A stretch of DNA of 64,000 nt from Falsiroseomonas sp051433195 (GTDB taxonomy: Bacteria > Pseudomonadota > Alphaproteobacteria > Acetobacterales > Acetobacteraceae): NCBI RefSeq assembly GCF_051433195.1, contig NZ_JBHMFT010000007.1, positions 1 to 64,000 on the forward strand, given 5' to 3'. The notes under the pieces are model-generated. The model was not told the origin of the DNA. It ran no database searches and saw only the letters and a program-made list of their open reading frames with translations. Positions 41,252 through 49,799 of this stretch are shown here, one piece after another. How positions within the stretch are numbered: the stretch's first letter is position 1; each line of letters begins with the position of its first letter. A program made the translations under genes and the position numbers.

Positions 41252-44200
41252 CAGGCGGGCTCCATCAGCGCGGCCAGTTCGGCCTCGATGGCGTTGCCGC
41301 GCGGATGCCACAGCCCGCGCCGCAGCGCATCGCCGAGCCGCAGCGCGATGGCACGCGCGGCGGCCGGGTTCTCGCGCCGCAGGAAGTCGCGCACCGCCGC
41401 GTCCTGCACATAGGCGGCGTGGACGCGGTCGAGCAGCGCGCCATCCACCGCGCTGGTGGTTTCGGCGAAGGCCACCAGCCGGTCCACCGTCTCCGCCAGT
41501 TCGGAGGCGCCGCGCGGGCCGTGGCGCATCTGGCCGGCGAGGAAGCGCGGGTCCACCGCGCGGCCCATCACCAGGCGGCGCAGCGCGGCCTCCAGCGTGC
41601 GGGCGCGCGGCCGGGCCGGGTCCGTGGTGTCGAGCGTGATCAAGGTAGGCGAGCCGCCGAGTGCCGCCGCCGCCGCCGCGAAGCCGCCGAGATGCGCCAC
41701 ATCCGCGCCGCCCTGCAGCAGGTCCCGCCCCGGATCGTCGCCGGGGTGCAGCAGCGCATCCGCCGTGGCGATCCGCGCGCGGAAACCCGCATCCGGCGTC
41801 GAATCCCCGTTGGCGCCGCCATAGCGGTGGGAGGCGCCGGCGAGGTAGGCGCGGCCGAGTTCCTCCCGCGCCGTCCAGGTGCCGGTGGCCAGCGCAGCCT
41901 CCGGCCCCGCGCCGTAGGCACCGGGCGGCGCGCCGAAGATGCGGGCCAGGGATGCGCCGGCCAGGCGCGCCTCGGCCAGCGGGTTCTCCTCCGCCGTCTC
42001 GTCGCGCGCAGCCACGGCGCGCACGGCGGCATCCAGCAGGGCGATCTGCGCCGGGAACAGGTCGCGGAACAGGCCGGAGATGCGCCAGGTCACGTCCACC
42101 CGGGGGCGCCCGAGCACGGCGGGCGGCTGCACCTCCACCCCGGTGACGCGGCCCGTCGCGTTGTCCCAGATCGGGGTGCAGCCGAGCAGCGCGAGGCCCT
42201 GGGCGATTTCCTCGCCGCCGGTGCGCAGGGTGGCGCTGCCCCACAGATCCAGCACCAGGCGGCGCGGCGCCTCGCCCTGTTCCTGCGCATAGAGCCGCAG
42301 CGCCTCCGCTGCCGCGAGGCGGCCGAGCTCCATGGCGGTGGGCGTGGGCAGGCCGCGCGGGTCGGTGGCGGTCAGGTTGCGGCCGGTGGGCATCACGTCG
42401 CGGCGTCCACGGCTCGGCGCGCCGGCGGGGCCGGGCGGGACGTGCTTCGCATCGAGCGCGGCCAGCAGCCCGGCGCGTTCCGAAGCCGCGCAGGCGGTGC
42501 GTTCGGCATCGGCGCCGGGCGCGGCGCGGCCATAAACGTGCTGCCCGTCCTGGATGGCGAGTTCCTTCACGTCGCACATCCAGGCGTCCAGCGCGCGCAG
42601 CCGGTCATCCGGGTCGGCGGGCAAGGCGGGCAGCGTCGGCACCGCCTCGGCCGCCTGCTGGATGAGCTGCGCCAGGCGTTCGCGGCGGCGGCGGTCCATG
42701 CCGTCGGCGGCGGCGAATTCATCGAGCAGGCGGTCCAGGTCGTGCAGTTCCGGCGCCAGGCCCGGCGTGGTCAGCGGCGGCGGCAAATGGCCGAGCGTCA
42801 CTGCCGCGATGCGCCGCTTGGCCTGTGCGGCCTCGCCGGGATTGCTGACCAGGAAGGGATAGACCACGGGCAGCGCGCCGAGCACGCGCTCGGGGAAGCA
42901 CTCGGCGGTCAGCGCCACCGCCTTGCCCGGCAGCCATTCCAGCGTGCCATGCGCGCCCATATGGACCAGCGCGTGCACATCGCGCGCCTGGCGCAGCCAC
43001 AGGCCGAAGGCGCGCAGCGCGTGGCGCGGCGGCAGGGCGGGGTCGTGGTAGGTGGCGCGGCGGTCGCTGGCGCGGCCGCGGTCCGGCGCCACGGCCAGCA
43101 GGATGTTCCCGGCCATGATGGCGCGGAAGCGGAAGGCGCCATCCACCACATCGACGTCGCCCGCGGGTTCGCCCCAGGCTGCATCTGCCGCGCCGCCAAG
43201 CGCCGCATAGTCGGCCACCGGCCAGGCGGCCTCGGGCGCGGCCAGCGCATCCAGCAGCGCACGCGGCGTGGCTGGCGCCTCGCCCGTGTCGTAGCCGGCC
43301 CCGCGCAGGTCGTGGAGCAGCGCCAGCACGCTGGCCGGCACATCCAGCCCCACCGCATAGCCGGTGCGCCCGCCCGCGCCGGGATAATCCGGCAGCAGCA
43401 CCGCCAGCCGGCGTTCGGCGGGCGGCGTGGCGCGCAGGCGCAGCAGCGCCATCACCCGCGCGGCAAGCTGCGCGACGCGGTCCGGCTCGGCGCGGTTCAC
43501 CTGGCGGGTGAAGCCCAGCTCGGCATGGCTGGGCGCTGCATCCTTGAAGCCGATGGCACCCCCCAGCACGCGGCCATCCAGCTCCGGCAGCACCACATGC
43601 ATGGCGAGGTCCGACGCCCCCAACCCGCGCGCCCCGCCCGCCCAGGCGGTGCGGGAGGTGGTGGCGATGACGGCCTGCACCACGGGCACGCCGCAGGCGG
43701 CCAGCACGGGCTGCGCCTGACCCTCGGCGAAGGCGGTGCAGGCGATGACCAGGGCCGGGTCCAGCCGCGGCAGCTCGGCGCGCAGGAAGGCGACGGAGGC
43801 TGGCTCCTTCAGGCTGGCGACGAAGATCGGCACCGGCACCACGCCCTGGGCTGCCAGCGCCTCCGCCAGCGCGGTCACGGGCGCCGCATCCTCGGCCACG
43901 CGCATGGAGCGGTAGAAGATGATGGGCACCACCGGCCGCGTCTCATCCGGCGCGGGCGGCGCGCCCCAGAAGCCCGCAAGCGGCAGGGCCTCGGCCTCGG
44001 GCACCGCCAGCGTCGCGCCGCAGTGGCAGGCCATGCGCCGCAGCACGCCGCGCAGCTGCGCCACGCCGCCGGCGCGGAACCCGTCCAGCAGTGCCGCGCA
44101 ATCCTCCGCCGGCAGGGTCGAAAGTGCGGGCAGGCGCGGGTCGGCGCGGTCCTCGCCCGGCAGCACCGCCAGCGCGATGCCGCGCTCGCGGCAGAAGGCC

Positions 44201-44502
44201 GAAAGCTGTTCCGCGCCGTAGCGCCACCAGTCCAGCCCGCCGAGCAGCCGCAGCACGATGATGCGCGCCCCCGCCGCCGTGCGGTCCAGCCACAGATCCA
44301 CCGACATCGGATGGCGCAATTCGCGCAGCGGCACCAGGCGCAGCGCGGGCAGCACATCCCGCTCCGCCTCCCACGCCGCGGCGAGGCCCGCGAGGTCGCT
44401 GTCCGTGAAGCTGAGCACCGCCATCGGCGCCGGCGGCTGGCGGAGATCGACGGGCTCCGTCTGCTCGTCCAGCGTCGCGGTGGAGGTGTTCAGCAGATGC
44501 AT
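41251..44502 (-). CDS. cobN: Cobaltochelatase large subunit CobN
   Basis: A 1083-residue ATP-dependent chelatase subunit related to magnesium chelatase BchH, inserting cobalt into hydrogenobyrinate a,c-diamide. Recognisable blocks: LLPDYPGAGGRTGYAVGLD, HMGAHGTLEWLPGKAVALT, CFPERVLGALPVVYPFLVSN, WRISGLFRDLFPAQIALLD and HRYGGANGDSTPD. It is shorter than the roughly 1270-residue P. denitrificans protein. The small AAA+ and MIDAS subunits (CobS/CobT chelatase) are not in the window. It follows cobW by four bases. Confidence 0.95.
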   Translation of the reverse strand: MHLLNTSTATLDEQTEPVDLRQPPAPMAVLSFTDSDLAGLAAAWEAERDVLPALRLVPLRELRHPMSVDLWLDRTAAGARIIVLRLLGGLDWWRYGAEQLSAFCRERGIALAVLPGEDRADPRLPALSTLPAEDCAALLDGFRAGGVAQLRGVLRRMACHCGATLAVPEAEALPLAGFWGAPPAPDETRPVVPIIFYRSMRVAEDAAPVTALAEALAAQGVVPVPIFVASLKEPASVAFLRAELPRLDPALVIACTAFAEGQAQPVLAACGVPVVQAVIATTSRTAWAGGARGLGASDLAMHVVLPELDGRVLGGAIGFKDAAPSHAELGFTRQVNRAEPDRVAQLAARVMALLRLRATPPAERRLAVLLPDYPGAGGRTGYAVGLDVPASVLALLHDLRGAGYDTGEAPATPRALLDALAAPEAAWPVADYAALGGAADAAWGEPAGDVDVVDGAFRFRAIMAGNILLAVAPDRGRASDRRATYHDPALPPRHALRAFGLWLRQARDVHALVHMGAHGTLEWLPGKAVALTAECFPERVLGALPVVYPFLVSNPGEAAQAKRRIAAVTLGHLPPPLTTPGLAPELHDLDRLLDEFAAADGMDRRRRERLAQLIQQAAEAVPTLPALPADPDDRLRALDAWMCDVKELAIQDGQHVYGRAAPGADAERTACAASERAGLLAALDAKHVPPGPAGAPSRGRRDVMPTGRNLTATDPRGLPTPTAMELGRLAAAEALRLYAQEQGEAPRRLVLDLWGSATLRTGGEEIAQGLALLGCTPIWDNATGRVTGVEVQPPAVLGRPRVDVTWRISGLFRDLFPAQIALLDAAVRAVAARDETAEENPLAEARLAGASLARIFGAPPGAYGAGPEAALATGTWTAREELGRAYLAGASHRYGGANGDSTPDAGFRARIATADALLHPGDDPGRDLLQGGADVAHLGGFAAAAAALGGSPTLITLDTTDPARPRARTLEAALRRLVMGRAVDPRFLAGQMRHGPRGASELAETVDRLVAFAETTSAVDGALLDRVHAAYVQDAAVRDFLRRENPAAARAIALRLGDALRRGLWHPRGNAIEAELAALMEPA

Positions 44503-44506
44503 GAGG

Positions 44507-45550
44507 TCAGGCGGCGACCGTCAGCGCATCGGCGACGGCGGCCGCATCGAAGCCATGCAGGCCGAGCACCACCAGGTGCCCTGCCCGCGCCTCGCCAGGC
44601 GCCCAGGGGCGGTCGAAGTGATGGCCGACGCGCTGCCCCACCGCCTGCACCAGCAGCCGCATCGGCTTGCCTTGCACAGCCGCGAAACCCTTGGCGCGCA
44701 GTACGCCCGGCACGGTGCAGGCGGCGGCGACGCGGCGGGCCAGCGCCGTCGCGTCCGTCACCTCCGGCAGCGGCAGGACCACGGAGTCGAAATCCTCGTG
44801 GTCGTGGTCCGCCTCATTGTCGTGATGCGTGCGGCGCGCCTCGATGTCCGATTCGGTGGCGAGGCCGAGGCCCAGCAGCAGGGCCGGCGCCACGCGCCCC
44901 TCCCGCGCCTCCAGCACGCCGATGGCGCGTGGCAAGGCGGCATCCAGCGCGGCGCGGGCGCGGGCCAGCGCGGCGGGGTCCAGCAGATCCGCCTTCGTCA
45001 GCACGATCAGGTCGGCGCAGGCCACCTGGTCCTCGAACACCTCCTCCACCGGATCGTCGTGATCCAGCGCCGGGTCGGCGGCGCGCTGCGCGGCGAGCGC
45101 CACCTCGTCATGCGCGACGCGGCCCTCGGCCAGCGCGGCGCCGTCCACCACCGCCACCACGGCATCTACCGTGACGCGGCCCTTGATGGCGGGCCAGAGG
45201 AAGGCCTGTACCAGCGGCTTCGGCAAGGCGAGGCCGGAGGTCTCGATCAGGATGTGATCGGGGCGCGGCTCGCGCGCCAGCAGCTTGTCCAGCGTTGGCA
45301 CGAAGTCATCGGCCACGGTGCAGCAGATGCAGCCATTGGCGAGCTCCACGATATCCGCCTCCGCGCAGGCGGCGATGCCGCAGCCGCGCAGGATCTCGGC
45401 ATCCATGCCGATATCGCCGAATTCATTGACGATGACGGCGAGCCGCCGGCCGCCGGGATTCTCCAGCAGATGCCGGATCAGCGTGGTCTTCCCGGCGCCG
45501 AGGAAGCCGGTGACGATGGTGCAGGGCACCTTTTGCAGGTTGGTGCTCAT
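44507..45550 (-). CDS. cobW: CobW, G3E-family GTPase metallochaperone
   Basis: A 347-residue GTPase. P-loop VTGFLGAGKTTLIRHLLE (residues 14-31), the metal-binding CxCC motif in NGCICCTVADDF, switch motif ETSGLALP and the NKxD-like LTKADLLD. A histidine/aspartate-rich insert (THHDNEADHDHEDFD, about residues 242-256) suggests metal binding. It is thought to deliver cobalt to the chelatase, which fits its place directly before cobN. The ATG overlaps the stop of the DUF1636 gene (ATGA). Confidence 0.95.
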   Translation of the reverse strand: MSTNLQKVPCTIVTGFLGAGKTTLIRHLLENPGGRRLAVIVNEFGDIGMDAEILRGCGIAACAEADIVELANGCICCTVADDFVPTLDKLLAREPRPDHILIETSGLALPKPLVQAFLWPAIKGRVTVDAVVAVVDGAALAEGRVAHDEVALAAQRAADPALDHDDPVEEVFEDQVACADLIVLTKADLLDPAALARARAALDAALPRAIGVLEAREGRVAPALLLGLGLATESDIEARRTHHDNEADHDHEDFDSVVLPLPEVTDATALARRVAAACTVPGVLRAKGFAAVQGKPMRLLVQAVGQRVGHHFDRPWAPGEARAGHLVVLGLHGFDAAAVADALTVAA

Positions 45551-45924
45551 GGGGTGGCCTCCGGCGGCGTGAAATCGAAGGGGGGGATGCGGGCGACCAT
45601 GTTGCGCTTCAGCACATCCGGCCGCCCCTGCCAGGGCATCAGGCCATCCACCGAGCCGCCGAGCAGCGCCGCGCCCTGTTGCAGCGCCTCCGGTGCGCTC
45701 TCGATGTCGAGCTGGCCGAAGACGTAGCTCCAGCCGCCCGGGCGGACGATGGCGGCGGCAGGGCCGCGCTTGCAGCTCGACAGGCACTTTACCGGTTGCA
45801 CGCGGAAGGGGCCTGGGGTGGCGGTGGCGGCCTCGGCCAGGGCGGCGCCGGCCCGCGGCGCCTCGGGGGCATCGCCCTCCCGCTTGCAGGTGGTGCAGAC
45901 GAAGATCACGACGTCGGGTGACAC
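45547..45924 (-). CDS. DUF1636 ferredoxin-like protein
   Basis: A 125-residue protein of the DUF1636 type, a small thioredoxin-fold-like (2Fe-2S) ferredoxin family often found in cobalamin operons. Four cysteines are placed as two pairs: VCTTCKREGD near the start and KCLSSCKRGPAA in the middle. GTG at 45924 is the chosen start because AGGGGG lies about six bases upstream and the first cysteine motif follows at residue 8; ATG codons at 45960 and 45969 lack a binding site. It is the first gene behind the cobalamin riboswitch. A role in electron supply or in cobalt handling with CobW is inference. Confidence 0.85.
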   Translation of the reverse strand: MSPDVVIFVCTTCKREGDAPEAPRAGAALAEAATATPGPFRVQPVKCLSSCKRGPAAAIVRPGGWSYVFGQLDIESAPEALQQGAALLGGSVDGLMPWQGRPDVLKRNMVARIPPFDFTPPEATP

Positions 45925-46045
45925 GCGCAGCCCCCTGCCCGGCGCGGCGCGCGGGCACATGGGGTGCATATGGCGCGCGCCAGCCGGCGCGCCCCTGCCA
46001 AATTGGCCCTGCCCCGAGGCACCCCGCCCGGCGCATCCTTGTGTT

Positions 46046-46215
46046 CGCGGGCAGGTCTCCTGGCTCACGGATCGCCGCTGGGCATCGTCTTCCCGGGCTG
46101 AAGCCCAGTGACGTGTGATGCCTGCTCACCGTTCACAGTTGCGGGGGCAGCTTCGGCCTGGGCCCAGGGGCCCCTCCGAATTCCCTTTTCATCCCCGTCT
46201 CCGGGGAACCTTCGA
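46046..46215 (-). promoter_or_regulatory. Cobalamin riboswitch
   Basis: Read on the minus strand, the core elements appear in order: GATGAAAAGGGAA at the 5' side, GCCGAAGCTGCCCCCGCAAC (46138-46157) with TGT and CGGTGAG following, CACTGGG, GGGAAGACG and the B12 box GAGCCAGGAGACCTGCC (46050-46066). These match the consensus of the adenosylcobalamin-sensing element. About 120 bases lie between the B12 box and the DUF1636 start; they contain GC-rich hairpins that could hide the AGGGGG ribosome binding site, and no T run, so translational control is more likely than termination. It would repress DUF1636-cobW-cobN-cobG-cobH-cobI-cobJ when cobalamin is plentiful. Its promoter must lie just upstream, close to the divergent cobU start. 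Confidence 0.95.
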
Positions 46216-46280
46216 ACCCGCGCATCAAGCGTCGCCGGGCGGGCCGTGTCAATCGCCGGCGGATCGGGCATGGTACGGCG

Positions 46281-46781
46281 GTGAAAACCCTGACCTTCAT
46301 CCTGGGGGGCGCGCGGTCCGGCAAAAGCCGGCGCGCGGAGACGCTGGTGACGGCGCTGCCCCCGCCCTGGACCTACATCGCCACCGCCGAGGCCTTCGAT
46401 GCCGAGATGGCGGCGCGAATCGCCGAGCACCGCGCCCGCCGCGCCGAGGGGTGGGAGACGCTGGACGCGCCGCGCGACCTGCCCGCCGCCCTGGCCCGGG
46501 CCCGCGCGCCGGTGCTGGTGGATTGCCTGACCCTGTGGCTGTCCAACCTGATGCTGGCTGAGGCCGACCTGCCGGCGGCGCAATCGGCGCTGGAGGCGGC
46601 GCTGCTGGCCCATCCCGGCCCGGTGGTGCTGGTCTCGAACGAGGTGGGCGGCGGCATCGTGCCCGCGACCGCGCTCGGCCGGCGTTTCCGGGACGCGCAG
46701 GGCGTGCTGAACCAGCGCATGGCGGCGCTGGCGGATCATGTGGAACTGGTGGTGGCGGGCCTGCCGCTGCGGCTGAAATGA
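46281..46781 (+). CDS. cobU: Adenosylcobinamide kinase / adenosylcobinamide-phosphate guanylyltransferase
   Basis: A 166-residue bifunctional enzyme (CobP in P. denitrificans naming). P-loop FILGGARSGKSRRAETL at residues 7-23, TYIATAEAFDAEMAARIAEH with the guanylated-histidine region, VDCLTLWLSNLM and VSNEVGGGIVPATALGR. It phosphorylates adenosylcobinamide and then attaches GMP, feeding CobS. The start is GTG at 46281. It is the first plus-strand gene, divergent from the riboswitch transcript, and leads a cobU-cobO-cobQ run. Confidence 0.95.
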   Translation: MKTLTFILGGARSGKSRRAETLVTALPPPWTYIATAEAFDAEMAARIAEHRARRAEGWETLDAPRDLPAALARARAPVLVDCLTLWLSNLMLAEADLPAAQSALEAALLAHPGPVVLVSNEVGGGIVPATALGRRFRDAQGVLNQRMAALADHVELVVAGLPLRLK

Positions 46782-46793
46782 GGGGCAGCGCCC

Positions 46794-47399
46794 ATGGATG
46801 ACGAAGCCGCGCGTCACCGCACGAAAATGGAAGCGCGCAAGGCGGTGCAGGATGCGGAAGTCGCCTCCAAGACCATTACGGAAAAAGGCCTGCTGATCGT
46901 CCACACCGGGCCAGGCAAGGGCAAGTCCACCGCCGGCTTCGGCCTGGCGCTGCGCATGCTGGGCACCGGCGGGCGCGTCGGCGTGGTGCAGTTCATCAAG
47001 GGCGCCTGGGAAACCGGCGAGCGCGCCGCCCTGGCCCAGTTCGGCGACCGCGTGCGCTGGCACACGATGGGCGAGGGCTTCACCTGGGAAACCCAGGACC
47101 GCGCCCGCGACGTGGCGGCCGCGACGCGGGCCTGGGAGATGGCGCGCGAGATGCTGGCCGACCCAGGCATCGACCTGCTGCTGCTGGACGAGCTGAACAT
47201 CGCGCTGCGCTATGACTACCTGCCGCTGGAGGCCGTGCTGGCGGACCTCGCCGCACGCCGCCCGCTGCTGCATGTGGTCGTCACCGGCCGCAACGCGAAG
47301 CCGGCGTTGATCGAGGCGGCAGACCTGGTCACCGAGATGAGCGCGCAAAAACACCACTTCGCGGCGGGTGTGAAGGCGCAGAAGGGCATCGAGTTCTGA
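46794..47399 (+). CDS. cobO: Cob(I)yrinic acid a,c-diamide adenosyltransferase
   Basis: A 201-residue CobA/CobO-type adenosyltransferase that adds the 5'-deoxyadenosyl ligand to the reduced cobalt. P-loop HTGPGKGKSTAGFGLALRML (about residues 38-57), FIKGAWETGERAALAQF, LLLDELNIALRYDYLPLE and VTGRNAKPALIEAADLVTEM are typical. It starts 12 bp after cobU and its stop overlaps the cobQ start by one base (TGATG). The reductase that supplies Co(I), CobR, is not encoded here. Confidence 0.96.
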   Translation: MDDEAARHRTKMEARKAVQDAEVASKTITEKGLLIVHTGPGKGKSTAGFGLALRMLGTGGRVGVVQFIKGAWETGERAALAQFGDRVRWHTMGEGFTWETQDRARDVAAATRAWEMAREMLADPGIDLLLLDELNIALRYDYLPLEAVLADLAARRPLLHVVVTGRNAKPALIEAADLVTEMSAQKHHFAAGVKAQKGIEF

Positions 47400-48883
47400 T
47401 GAGCCTCGCCTTGATGTTCCAGGGCACCGGCTCGGATGTCGGCAAGTCACTGATCGTGGCGGGCCTGGCGCGCGCCTTCACGCGGCGCGGGCTGCGCGTG
47501 CGCCCCTTCAAGCCGCAGAACATGAGCAACAATGCCGCCGTCACCGCCGATGGCGGGGAGATCGGGCGGGCGCAGGCGTTGCAGGCACGCGCGGCCGGCA
47601 TCGCGCCCTCGGTCCACATGAACCCGGTGCTGCTGAAGCCGCAGAGCCAGGTGGGCGCGCAGATCATCGTGCAGGGGCGCGTCGTGGGGCAGGCGCGCGC
47701 CGCCGAATACCAGCGCCTGAAGCCCGGCTTCATGGCCGCCGTGCTGGACAGTTTCGCCCGCATGCAGGCCGAGGCGGATATCGTGCTGGTGGAGGGCGCG
47801 GGCAGCGCGGCGGAGGTGAACCTGCGCGCCAACGACATCGCCAATATGGGCTTTGCGCGCGCGGCCGGCGTGCCTGTGGTGCTGATCGGGGATATCGACC
47901 GCGGCGGGGTCATCGCCTCGCTCGTGGGCACGCATGTCGTGCTGGATGCGGCGGATGCGGCGATGATCGGCGGCTTCATCGTCAACCGCTTCCGCGGCGA
48001 CCCGGCGCTGTTCGCCGATGGCATGGCGCTGATCGCGGCGCGCACCGGCTGGGCGGCGCTCGGCCTGGTGCCCTTCCTGCCGGATGCCGCGAGGCTGCCG
48101 GCGGAGGATGCGCTGGCGCTGGACCATCCGCTCGCTCGCAAGCCCGGCGCGAAGCTGCGCGTCGCCGTGCCCATCCTGCCCGGCATCGCCAATTTCGACG
48201 ATCTGGACCCGCTGGTGGCGGAGCCGGAGGTAGAGGTGGTGCGCGTGCGGCCCGGGGATGCGCTGCCGGGCGATGCGCAGCTGGTCATCCTGCCCGGCTC
48301 CAAATCCACCCTCTCCGACCTGCGCGCGCTGCGGGCGGCCGGGTTCGACGTGGATATCGCGGCGCATCTGCGGCGCGGCGGGCATGTGCTGGGCCTCTGC
48401 GGCGGCTACCAGATGCTGGGGCGGAGCGTCGCCGACCCGGATGGCGTGGAAGGCCCGCCCGGCACCCTGCCGGGCCTCGGGCTGCTGGAGGTGGACACCG
48501 TGCTGTCCGGCGACAAGCGCCTGGTGCCGGTGCACGGCCACAGCCACGATGGCGCTGCGTTTTCCGGGTATGAGATGCACATGGGACGCACCGTTGGCCC
48601 CGCCTGCGCGCACCCCTTCGCCGCGCTGGCGGAAGGCGGCGCGGAAGGCGCGGTCTCGGCCGATGGGCGGGTTACCGGCACCTACATCCATGGCCTGTTC
48701 GGCGCCACGGCGCAGCGCGCCGCCTGGCTCGCGCGCTTCGCCGCCGGCGCGCCGCGGCTGGACCATGAGGCGCAGGTGGAGGCGGCGCTGGATGCGCTGG
48801 CGGCGCATCTGGAGTCGCATCTGGACCTCGACGCGCTGCTCAGGCTTGCAGGGCGAGGAAGATCAGCACCAGCACCCCGATGA
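47399..48883 (+). CDS. cobQ: Cobyric acid synthase
   Basis: A 494-residue glutamine-dependent amidotransferase that amidates side chains b, d, e and g. N-terminal ATPase domain: MFQGTGSDVGKSLIVAGLAR and RPFKPQNMSNNAAVTADGGE. C-terminal glutaminase: VILPGSKSTLSDLRALRAAG and the nucleophile cysteine in HVLGLCGGYQMLGRSV, with the triad histidine near GRVTGTYIHGLFG. The tail overlaps the convergent cobD end by 44 bases. Confidence 0.96.
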   Translation: MSLALMFQGTGSDVGKSLIVAGLARAFTRRGLRVRPFKPQNMSNNAAVTADGGEIGRAQALQARAAGIAPSVHMNPVLLKPQSQVGAQIIVQGRVVGQARAAEYQRLKPGFMAAVLDSFARMQAEADIVLVEGAGSAAEVNLRANDIANMGFARAAGVPVVLIGDIDRGGVIASLVGTHVVLDAADAAMIGGFIVNRFRGDPALFADGMALIAARTGWAALGLVPFLPDAARLPAEDALALDHPLARKPGAKLRVAVPILPGIANFDDLDPLVAEPEVEVVRVRPGDALPGDAQLVILPGSKSTLSDLRALRAAGFDVDIAAHLRRGGHVLGLCGGYQMLGRSVADPDGVEGPPGTLPGLGLLEVDTVLSGDKRLVPVHGHSHDGAAFSGYEMHMGRTVGPACAHPFAALAEGGAEGAVSADGRVTGTYIHGLFGATAQRAAWLARFAAGAPRLDHEAQVEAALDALAAHLESHLDLDALLRLAGRGRSAPAPR

Positions 48884-49799
48884 GCAGCGCATCCGCCGCG
48901 CGGTACAGCCGCAGCGCGGCGCGGATGTCGGCCGCGCTGGCATCGCGCCGCCCATCCCCCATCAGTGCGTCCTCCACCAGCACGCCGGCGTAGTGCCGCG
49001 GCCCGGCGAGGGCGAGGCCCAGCGCGCCGGCCATCGCCGCCTCCGGCCAGCCGGCATTGGGCGAGCGGTGGCGCCGCGCATCGCGCCGCAGCGCGCGCCA
49101 GGCCGCGCGCGCATCCATCCCCGGCAGCAGCGCCGCCGCCGCGACGACGGCCAGGCCCGAAAGCCGCGAGGCCGGCAGGTTCAGCACATCGTCGCAGCGC
49201 GCCGAGGCCCAGCCGAAGGCCTCGTGCCGCGGCGTGCGGTGGCCTATCATGCTGTCCGCCGTGTTGACCGCCTTGTAGATCGCGGCGCCGGGCAGCCCGG
49301 CGACCGCCATCCAGAAGGCGGGCGCCACCACGCCGTCCGAAAAATTCTCGGCCAGGCTCTCGATGGCGGCGCGCGCGACGCCGGCCTCGTCCAGCGACAG
49401 CGGATCGCGGCCGACGATGTGCGACACCGCCTCCCGCCCCGCCTCCAACCCACCCTGCTCCAGCGCCGTGGCCACGCGGGCCACGTGGTCGTGCAGGCTG
49501 CGCTGCGCGAGCAGGCTGCCGGCGAGCAGGGCCAGGACCAGCAGGCCGAGGGGCGCGGCCAGCAGCGACGCCTGCACCAGCGCCCCACCGCCGCCCGCGA
49601 CGCCCACCAGCACCAGCAGCGCGGCAACCCCCGCCGCCCGGCGCGCGGCCGCACCCCGCTCGGCCCGGTTCCAGGCGCCGTCCATGGCGGAAATCAGCCG
49701 CCCGATCCAGATGACGGGATGGCCGATGTGGTCCACGAGTCGCTGCGGATAGCCGAACGCCGCCTCCAGCAGCAGCGCCAGCAGGGCGAGCGCGATCAC
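48840..49799 (-). CDS. cobD: Adenosylcobinamide-phosphate synthase CobD/CbiB
   Basis: A 319-residue membrane protein that attaches (R)-1-aminopropan-2-ol (or its phosphate) to adenosylcobyrate. Family blocks: HPVIWIGRLISAMDGAWNR, SHIVGRDPLSLDEAGVARAA, ESLAENFSDGVVAPAFWMAV and AVNTADSMIGHRTPRHEAFG. About five membrane helices. GTG start overlaps the stop of the decarboxylase gene (GTGA), pairing the two enzymes of the aminopropanol arm. Confidence 0.95.
   Translation of the reverse strand: MIALALLALLLEAAFGYPQRLVDHIGHPVIWIGRLISAMDGAWNRAERGAAARRAAGVAALLVLVGVAGGGGALVQASLLAAPLGLLVLALLAGSLLAQRSLHDHVARVATALEQGGLEAGREAVSHIVGRDPLSLDEAGVARAAIESLAENFSDGVVAPAFWMAVAGLPGAAIYKAVNTADSMIGHRTPRHEAFGWASARCDDVLNLPASRLSGLAVVAAAALLPGMDARAAWRALRRDARRHRSPNAGWPEAAMAGALGLALAGPRHYAGVLVEDALMGDGRRDASAADIRAALRLYRAADALLIGVLVLIFLALQA

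Noticed and set aside
41140..45174. 1344-codon plus-strand open frame
   Set aside because: Antisense to cobG, cobN and cobW; composition is low-complexity Arg/Gln/His/Gly and it has no family features.
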